This document shows positions 6,710 through 11,551 of a stretch of 11,551 nucleotides of DNA, piece by piece. The translations under genes were made by a program, and so were the position numbers. Source of the stretch: Betaproteobacteria bacterium (lineage in GTDB: Bacteria; Pseudomonadota; Gammaproteobacteria; Burkholderiales; SG8-41); the NCBI GenBank assembly GCA_023266245.1, contig JAHFRO010000071.1, forward strand, positions 1-11,551. The letters run 5' to 3'. Numbering within the stretch: position 1 is the first letter of the stretch; every line of letters starts with the position of its first letter. The notes beneath the pieces are model-generated. The model had not been told where the DNA came from. It did no database searches and was given only the letters and a program-made list of their open reading frames with translations.

Positions 6710-7162
6710 ATGAAATTTGACCTGCGCAACAACAAGGATTTTCTCGCCGGGCTGCTGTTCATCCTCATCGGCGGGCTGGCCGTGGTCATCGCCCGCGACT
6801 ATCCGATGGGCTCGGCGATGCGCATGGGCCCGGGCTATTTCCCGACGATCCTGGGCAGCATCCTTTGCCTCTTCGGCGTCTATGTGATGGTCCGCGGCAT
6901 CGTCTCCGGCGAGAGAGTCAAGGGAGAATGGGGCTGGAAGCCGCTCGCGTTGATCGCGCTCTCGATCGTGCTGTTCGGCTTCCTCATAGACCGGCTGGGC
7001 ATGATCCCGGCGCTGGTCGCCATGTTCTTCGTGAGCGCGTTTGCCGGCCGTGAGTTTCGCTTCAAGGAAGTACTGCTCCTCGCCGTATTGATGAGCGCCT
7101 TCGCGGCCGGCGTCTTCGTCTACGGGCTCAAACTGCCTTATCCGTTATTCGGCAGTTTCTGA
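6710..7162 (+). CDS. tctB: tripartite tricarboxylate transporter small membrane subunit, TctB family
   Basis: The 150-residue protein is the small integral membrane partner of TctA in secondary uptake systems driven by an ion gradient. It contains hydrophobic spans at about 11-28, 44-64, 77-94, 97-113 and 120-138 and the family signature MGPGYFP at 39-45, which follows the first helix. Length and composition fit TctB (the DUF1468 family). The gap from the upstream binding protein is 10 bp. Its stop shares one base with the ATG of tctA (TGATG at 7160-7164), a sign of translational coupling. There is no strong Shine-Dalgarno before the ATG, so translation may depend on the upstream gene. Function is established for the family; the substrate here is not. 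Confidence 0.92.
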   Translation: MKFDLRNNKDFLAGLLFILIGGLAVVIARDYPMGSAMRMGPGYFPTILGSILCLFGVYVMVRGIVSGERVKGEWGWKPLALIALSIVLFGFLIDRLGMIPALVAMFFVSAFAGREFRFKEVLLLAVLMSAFAAGVFVYGLKLPYPLFGSF

Positions 7163-8655
7163 TGGACATCCTGAATAATCTCGTCTTCGGCTTCACCGTG
7201 GCGTTTTCGCTGCAGAATCTGGCGTACTGCTTCATCGGCGTGTTGCTCGGCACGCTGATCGGCGTGCTGCCGGGCATCGGCCCGCTGGTCACGATCGCGA
7301 TGCTGTTTCCGATCACCTTCAACCTGCCCGCGGTGCCGGCGCTCATCATGCTCGCAGGCATCTACTACGGGGCGCAGTACGGCGGCTCCACCACCTCGAT
7401 CCTCGTCAACCTGCCGGGCGAGACGGCCTCGGCGGTGACCTGCCTCGACGGCTACCAGATGGCGCGCCAGGGTCGCGCCGGACCGGCGCTGGCGATAGCG
7501 GCGATCGCATCGTTCTTCGCCGGCTGCGTCGGGACCTTGCTGATCGCGCTCGCCGGTCCGCCGCTCGCGGAATGGGCGCTCCTGTTCGGCGCCGCCGAGT
7601 ACTTTTCGCTGATGCTGATGGGACTCACGGCCGCCGCCGTGCTCACCCACGGCGATATGGTCAAGGGGTTCGCCATGGTGGTGCTGGGGCTCCTTATCGG
7701 TATCGTCGGCACCGACGTCAATTCGGGAATGGCGCGCTACTCGTTCGGCGTTCCCGAGCTCACCGACGGCGTCGGCTTCACGGTGGTCGCCGTGGGGCTG
7801 TTTGCGGTGGCGGAAATCGTGGTGAACCTGGAGCTCAAGGAGGCCCGCGAAGTGTTCACCAGCAAGATCACCGGCCTGATGCCGACCGGCAAGGACCTCA
7901 AGGACTCGTCCTGGCCCATGGTGCGCGGGACGGCGGTCGGCGCCTTCTTCGGCGTGCTGCCGGGCACCGGGCCGGCCCTTTCTTCGTTCGCGACTTACCT
8001 GCTCGAGAAGAAGATCGCCAGGGACCCGTCGCGCTTCGGTGAGGGAGCGATCGAAGGGGTGGCGGCGCCAGAGGCGGCCAACAATGCCGCTGCCCAGACC
8101 GCTTTCATCCCGATGCTCACGCTTGGCATTCCCGCCAGCGCCACGATGGCGCTGATGCTGGGCGCGATGACCATCCAGGGCATCGTCCCCGGCCCGCAGG
8201 TGATGATCTCGAATCCCGATCTGTTTTGGGGCCTCATCGCCAGCATGTGGATCGGCAATCTGATGCTCGTCATCCTCAACCTGCCGCTGGTCGGGGTCTG
8301 GGTGAGGCTGCTCAGGGTGCCGTATCGGTGGCTGTTTCCCTCGATCATCATGTTCAGCAGCCTCGGCAACTTCAGCGTGAACAACAGCCCGGTCGACGTC
8401 TACCTGTGCGCTGTCGTCGGCGTGCTCGGCTACATCCTCGTCAAACTCGAGTGCGAGCCCGCGCCGCTGCTTCTGGGCTACGTGCTCGGGCCGCTGATGG
8501 AGGAATACGTGCGGCGCGCGTTGCTGATCTCGCGCGGCGATCCGACCGTGTTCTTCACGCGCCCGATCAGTCTCGCATTCATGATCGCCACCCTGCTCAT
8601 ACTGGTCGTCATGATCGCGCCCGCGGTGCGCAAGAAGCGCGAAGAGGCGCACTGA
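7162..8655 (+). CDS. tctA: tripartite tricarboxylate transporter permease, TctA family
   Basis: TctA is the large channel-forming subunit of these cation-coupled uptake systems in the inner membrane. The 497-residue product is mostly hydrophobic with about a dozen possible membrane spans. It carries the duplicated signature GVLPGIGP at 34-41 and GVLPGTGP at 264-271, the mark of the internal inverted repeat. YYGAQYGGSTTSILVNLPGE follows the first copy. Later parts include LGIPASATMALMLG and a final span followed by a basic tail (RKKREEAH). Length is typical. It overlaps tctB by one base and lies 9 bp before the second binding protein. No frame disruption is evident. Confidence 0.95.
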   Translation: MDILNNLVFGFTVAFSLQNLAYCFIGVLLGTLIGVLPGIGPLVTIAMLFPITFNLPAVPALIMLAGIYYGAQYGGSTTSILVNLPGETASAVTCLDGYQMARQGRAGPALAIAAIASFFAGCVGTLLIALAGPPLAEWALLFGAAEYFSLMLMGLTAAAVLTHGDMVKGFAMVVLGLLIGIVGTDVNSGMARYSFGVPELTDGVGFTVVAVGLFAVAEIVVNLELKEAREVFTSKITGLMPTGKDLKDSSWPMVRGTAVGAFFGVLPGTGPALSSFATYLLEKKIARDPSRFGEGAIEGVAAPEAANNAAAQTAFIPMLTLGIPASATMALMLGAMTIQGIVPGPQVMISNPDLFWGLIASMWIGNLMLVILNLPLVGVWVRLLRVPYRWLFPSIIMFSSLGNFSVNNSPVDVYLCAVVGVLGYILVKLECEPAPLLLGYVLGPLMEEYVRRALLISRGDPTVFFTRPISLAFMIATLLILVVMIAPAVRKKREEAH

Positions 8656-8664
8656 GAAGCACGC

Positions 8665-9642
8665 ATGCAGCACTCGTTCCTCACGCGCTCGCTGGTGCTG
8701 GTGCTGCTGCTCGCCGCGGCGGCAGGCGCATCCGCGCAGGCGCCAGCGGGGTATCCCAACAAGCCGATCCGCTTCGTGGTCGGGTTTCCCCCGGGGGGCA
8801 CCAACGACATCGTGGCTCGCGCACTCGGCCAGAAGCTCACCGAGAATCTGGGCCAGTCGTTCGTGATCGAGAACCGGGGCGGCGCCAACACCGCGATCGC
8901 CTCCGAACTGTTCGTCCGCTCCGCGCCGGACGGCTACACCATCATGCTGAACGCGCCCGGCCACGCCACCAACCCGGCGTTGATGAAGCTTCCGTTCGAC
9001 CCCATCAAGGATTTCGCTTTCATCACGCTGGTGGCGGAAACGCAGAACCTGCTGGTGGTGCATCCGTCGTTCCCGCCGAAGAGCGTGGAGGAGCTGATCG
9101 CGATCTCCAGGAGGCATCCGGGCGAGATCAATTACGCGTCTTCCGGAACCGGCACAACGGTGCACCTGTCCGCGGAGCTGTTCCAGTACATGGCCGGGGT
9201 CAAATGGGTGCACATCCCCTACAAGGGCGGCGGGCCGGCGGTGATCGAGCTGCTCGCCGGCCAGACATCGGTATATTTCGGCAATCTGCCCACCGTTATC
9301 CAGCACGTGCGCGCCGGGAAGCTGCGCCCGCTCGCGGTGACCGGGGCAAGGCGCTCGCCCGTGGTACCGGACATTCCCACGGTGGCGGAGCGCGGGGTAC
9401 CGGGATTCGAAGTCACCGTTTGGTACGGCGTGTCCGCTCCGGCCAGGACGCCGCGCGCCATCATCGAACGGCTCAACAGCGAGATCGTGCGCGCGCTGAA
9501 TTCCCCCGACCTGCGCGCACGGCTGACAAACGCCGGCGCGGACCCGGTCGGCAACCCGCCCGAGCAGTACGCCGCCTTCGTCCAGAACGAGATCGTGAAA
9601 TGGGCCAAGGTGATCGAGGCCGCCGGCATCAAGGGCGAGTAG
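8665..9642 (+). CDS. Bug/TctC-family periplasmic substrate-binding protein, second copy
   Basis: A second solute-binding protein of the tripartite tricarboxylate transporter family, 325 residues, with a signal peptide (hydrophobic core 9-19, probable cleavage after ASA near residue 24). It retains YPNKPIRF, FPPGGTNDIVAR with the conserved Asp, SAPDGYT, IPYKGGGP and GARRSP. In the second ligand loop the usual GAGGN is replaced by GANTA (residues 73-77), unlike the first copy at the same place. That suggests a different ligand. It follows tctA by 9 bp with only weak Shine-Dalgarno-like GAGAAG upstream. Having binding proteins on both sides of one TctBA pair implies that the permease may serve two substrates, or that this protein also serves another permease. 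Array D follows the stop, ending the apparent operon. Confidence 0.93.
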   Translation: MQHSFLTRSLVLVLLLAAAAGASAQAPAGYPNKPIRFVVGFPPGGTNDIVARALGQKLTENLGQSFVIENRGGANTAIASELFVRSAPDGYTIMLNAPGHATNPALMKLPFDPIKDFAFITLVAETQNLLVVHPSFPPKSVEELIAISRRHPGEINYASSGTGTTVHLSAELFQYMAGVKWVHIPYKGGGPAVIELLAGQTSVYFGNLPTVIQHVRAGKLRPLAVTGARRSPVVPDIPTVAERGVPGFEVTVWYGVSAPARTPRAIIERLNSEIVRALNSPDLRARLTNAGADPVGNPPEQYAAFVQNEIVKWAKVIEAAGIKGE

Positions 9643-9666
9643 CGGTTTCACAAAACATTTGAAACC

Positions 9667-9838
9667 GCCGATGAACGCTGATGAACGCCGGGAAGATCAA
9701 ACCCGAAAGGCGTTAGCCACAGAGATCACAGAGAATGAAAAATCAAAATCCGATTTGCCCTTGTTCTCTCTGTGAGCTCTGTGTCCTCTGTGGCCAGTTC
9801 TTGAATTTCTTTGGCGTTTATCTGCGTGTATCTGCGGC
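9667..9838. repeat. Array D: nested inverted 10-bp and 9-bp repeats after the Tct operon
   Basis: The 238-bp gap holds an outer arm of 10-bp units, GCCGATGAAC (9667-9676), GCTGATGAAC (9677-9686) and a partial third. The degenerate opposite arm, about 9813-9838, has TTTATCTGCG and TGTATCTGCG. The inner left arm, 9716-9733, has units CCACAGAGA and TCACAGAGA. The inner right arm, 9766-9794, has three units. Bases 9716-9733 and 9777-9794 are inverted copies differing at 2 of 18 positions, with a 43-base loop. The inner CACAGAG family is the same as the outer arms of Array C. T runs (9848-9852 and 9855-9858) follow the outer right arm on the plus strand, so the structure might terminate transcription after the transporter operon. 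Confidence 0.88.
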
Positions 9839-9880
9839 TAGTGACTGTTTTTGATTTTCTAGGTAGCTTCCAGTAGCTCC

Positions 9881-11416
9881 GTGGCGCGCGAAGACCTCAT
9901 CAGGCAGCTGGAGGAGAAGACCGCCGAAGCGCTGGCGATGGGCGGGACGGAGAAGCTCGCCGAGCGCAAAGCGCAGGGCGTGTTGAATGCGCGCGAGCGC
10001 ATCGACTACCTGGTGGACCCCGGCAGCTTCATCGAGTCGGGGCGCCACGCGCGCGGCATCCGCCCCGAGGTGGAGCACAAGACGCCCGCCGACGGCAAGG
10101 TCGCGGGCTTCGCGCGGATCAACGGCCGCGATATCGCGCTCGTCTCCAACGACTTCACCGTGCTCGGCGCGTCTTCCAGCGTCGTCAACATGAAGAAGAT
10201 CCGGCACGTGAAGCAGGTCGCGTGCAAGCGCGGGATGCCGCTCGTGTTGCTCGGGGAATCCTCCGGCGCGCGCATGCCCGACCGCATGGGCGCGCCGGGC
10301 CGGGCGATCCTCGCGCAGGACCCGACCGAGTACCAGCGCCTGCGCGAATCGCCGTGGGTGTCCGCCCTGCTCGGGCCGTGCTACGGCTCATCCGCCTGGT
10401 ACGCGGCGATGTCGGACTTCGTGGTGATGCGCAAGGGCGCCGTCATGGCGGTCGCCAGCCCCAACGTCACTTCCATCGCGATCGGCAAGCCGATAGACCC
10501 GGAAGAACTGGGCGGCTGGAAGCTCTTGACCGGCGTCTCCGGGCTGGCGGATCTCGCGGTGGACACCGACGAGCAGGCGCTGGCCGCAGTGAAGAAGTTT
10601 TTGTCTTATCTGCCGGGACATAACATGGAGCCGCCGCCCGAGCACCCGGTGCCGCCCGGCTCGGATGAGGCGTGCAGGAAGATCCTCGAGATCCTGCCGG
10701 AGTCGCGCAACCAGGTGTACGACGTGCGCCGGATCGTGGCGGCGATCGCCGACAAGGACTCGTCCTTCGAGCTCAAGGAGCGCTTCGGCAAATCGGTCGC
10801 CACGGTGCTCGCCCGGATCGACGGCAGGAGCGTCGGCTTCATCGCCAACAACCCGCTGTTTAAAGGCGGGGCGCTCGATGCCGACGCCTGCCAGAAAGCG
10901 ACGAGCTTCATGGTGCTGTGCGACTCCTTCAACATTCCGCTCGTGTTCCTGGTGGACGTGCCCGGGTTCCTGATCGGCGTCGAGGGCGAGCTGCGCGGCA
11001 TGCCGGGCAAGGTCATCAACTGGATGAATGCGTTATCGCTGGTGACCGTGCCCCGGATCACCATCATCCTGCGCAAGAGCTACGGCCAGGCCTACATCAA
11101 CATGGGCGGCGGCAGGAATACCGACGAGCTCGCCTGCTGGCCGACCGCCGATCTGGGCTTCATGGATCCCAAGGTGTCGGTGAACGTTCTATATGGAGTG
11201 AAGGAGGAGGACGACCCCGAGCGCTTCAAGCAGCTCGTCGCCGAAGTCGAGCGCGACACCACGCCCTGGGAGCTGGCGCGGCTCTACGAAGCGCAGCACG
11301 TGATAGACCCGCGCGACACGCGCGACTGGCTCACCCGCGTGCTGCACGTGCATCGCCTGCGGCTCAAGAACGGCGTCGGCGCGCACCGGCTCGCCAATTG
11401 GCCGACTAGTTATTAG
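9881..11416 (+). CDS. acyl-CoA carboxylase carboxyltransferase (beta) subunit, divergent
   Basis: The 511-residue protein has the two crotonase-like halves of the carboxyltransferase in propionyl-CoA carboxylase and methylmalonyl-CoA decarboxylase/transcarboxylase. The N half runs through ARERIDYLVDPGSF, ALVSNDFTV, ESSGARMPDRMG and EELGGWKLLTGVSGLAD (208-224). The C half has VGFIANNPLFKGGALDADAC, FLVDVPGFLIG, RKSYGQAYINMG and a final WELARLYEAQHVIDPRDTR. These enzymes move carboxyl from carboxybiotin to an acyl-CoA. Two usual glycine positions differ: S128 in SSGAR (usually GGAR) and Q403 in YGQAY (usually YGGAY). I406 aligns with the residue that sets chain-length preference in actinobacterial homologues. 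No biotin carboxylase or carrier is in the window. The GTG start at 9881 follows an in-frame TAG at 9860 and has only a distant AGG-like ribosome site; no upstream alternative exists. The 238-bp repeat gap makes it a separate unit from the transporter. Confidence 0.85.
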   Translation: MAREDLIRQLEEKTAEALAMGGTEKLAERKAQGVLNARERIDYLVDPGSFIESGRHARGIRPEVEHKTPADGKVAGFARINGRDIALVSNDFTVLGASSSVVNMKKIRHVKQVACKRGMPLVLLGESSGARMPDRMGAPGRAILAQDPTEYQRLRESPWVSALLGPCYGSSAWYAAMSDFVVMRKGAVMAVASPNVTSIAIGKPIDPEELGGWKLLTGVSGLADLAVDTDEQALAAVKKFLSYLPGHNMEPPPEHPVPPGSDEACRKILEILPESRNQVYDVRRIVAAIADKDSSFELKERFGKSVATVLARIDGRSVGFIANNPLFKGGALDADACQKATSFMVLCDSFNIPLVFLVDVPGFLIGVEGELRGMPGKVINWMNALSLVTVPRITIILRKSYGQAYINMGGGRNTDELACWPTADLGFMDPKVSVNVLYGVKEEDDPERFKQLVAEVERDTTPWELARLYEAQHVIDPRDTRDWLTRVLHVHRLRLKNGVGAHRLANWPTSY

Positions 11417-11420
11417 AACC

Positions 11421-11495
11421 AGTGAACGGTGAATGGGCGTAGCAACGCTTTGCGCGCCGCTATTTCCTATTCCCCTTTTTCCATTTCCCTTCACC
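11421..11495. repeat. Array E: heptamer repeats after the carboxyltransferase, with an undecided end of window
   Basis: Two heptamers (AGTGAAC, GGTGAAT) lie at 11421-11434, starting 5 bp after the stop codon. Five units in the opposite orientation follow at 11461-11495, reading on the other strand GGTGAAG, GGAAATG, GAAAAAG, GGGAATA, GGAAATA. The unit resembles those of Arrays A and B, and the arms match only loosely. The remaining bases, 11496-11551, are too few to assign. On the minus strand an open frame would end at 11496-11498 (VAGEMGIVLPLATPVTP then stop); on the plus strand GTG at 11503 opens a frame. Neither resembles a protein I recognise. Confidence 0.65.
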
Positions 11496-11551
11496 CTAAG
11501 GCGTGACCGGTGTCGCGAGCGGCAAGACTATGCCCATCTCGCCGGCGACTT

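Noticed and set aside
7138..9651. Long minus-strand open frame of 837 residues opposite tctA and the second tctC
   Set aside because: Its translation is His/Arg/Gln-rich with no recognisable motifs, and it is antisense to two clearly conserved genes; long antisense frames are expected in GC-rich coding DNA.
11496..11551. Possible minus-strand gene end or plus-strand gene start at the window edge
   Set aside because: Fewer than 20 codons are visible and neither reading is recognisable, so it is not listed as a coding feature.

Overview
The window is GC-rich bacterial DNA, all plus-strand genes, from a proteobacterium that looks most like a betaproteobacterium. The main reasons are the pgk-pyk-fba order, a PykA-type pyruvate kinase, and two Bug/TctC-type periplasmic binding proteins with a TctBA permease. 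This taxonomic call is an inference from gene content and style; no rRNA or marker gene is present.

Layout: (1) The end of phosphoglycerate kinase (to 161), pyruvate kinase (308-1735) and a class I (Schiff-base, metal-free type) fructose-bisphosphate aldolase (1852-2886) form a central-carbon block. (2) A COG0523/CobW-type GTPase with CxCC and a His-rich stretch follows (3078-4184). (3) After a fresh promoter region comes a tightly spaced operon: a COG1228-type amidohydrolase (4294-5643), a TctC-like binding protein (5707-6699), TctB (6710-7162), TctA (7162-8655) and a second, different TctC-like binding protein (8665-9642). This reads as uptake of an organic acid or related carboxylated compound plus hydrolysis of a cyclic or amide substrate; the substrate is unknown. 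(4) A biotin-dependent acyl-CoA carboxylase carboxyltransferase-like protein (9881-11416) follows, with unusual residues where its oxyanion holes should be. No biotin carboxylase or biotin carrier is in the window.

The most distinctive structure is between genes. Five gaps (162-307, 1736-1851, 2887-3077, 9643-9880, 11417-11500) are almost filled by short degenerate tandem repeats arranged as two arms in opposite orientation, so each gap can fold into a large imperfect hairpin. Unit lengths are 7 bp in three gaps, 9+9 bp nested in one, and 10+9 bp nested in another. The 63-bp, 10-bp, 9-bp and overlapping junctions inside the amidohydrolase-Tct operon lack them, as does the 109-bp promoter gap at 4185-4293. 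The arrays therefore tend to sit at transcription-unit boundaries. In one case the array reaches to within a few bases of a start codon and seems to supply the ribosome binding site. No tRNA, rRNA, insertion sequence or CRISPR array was found.
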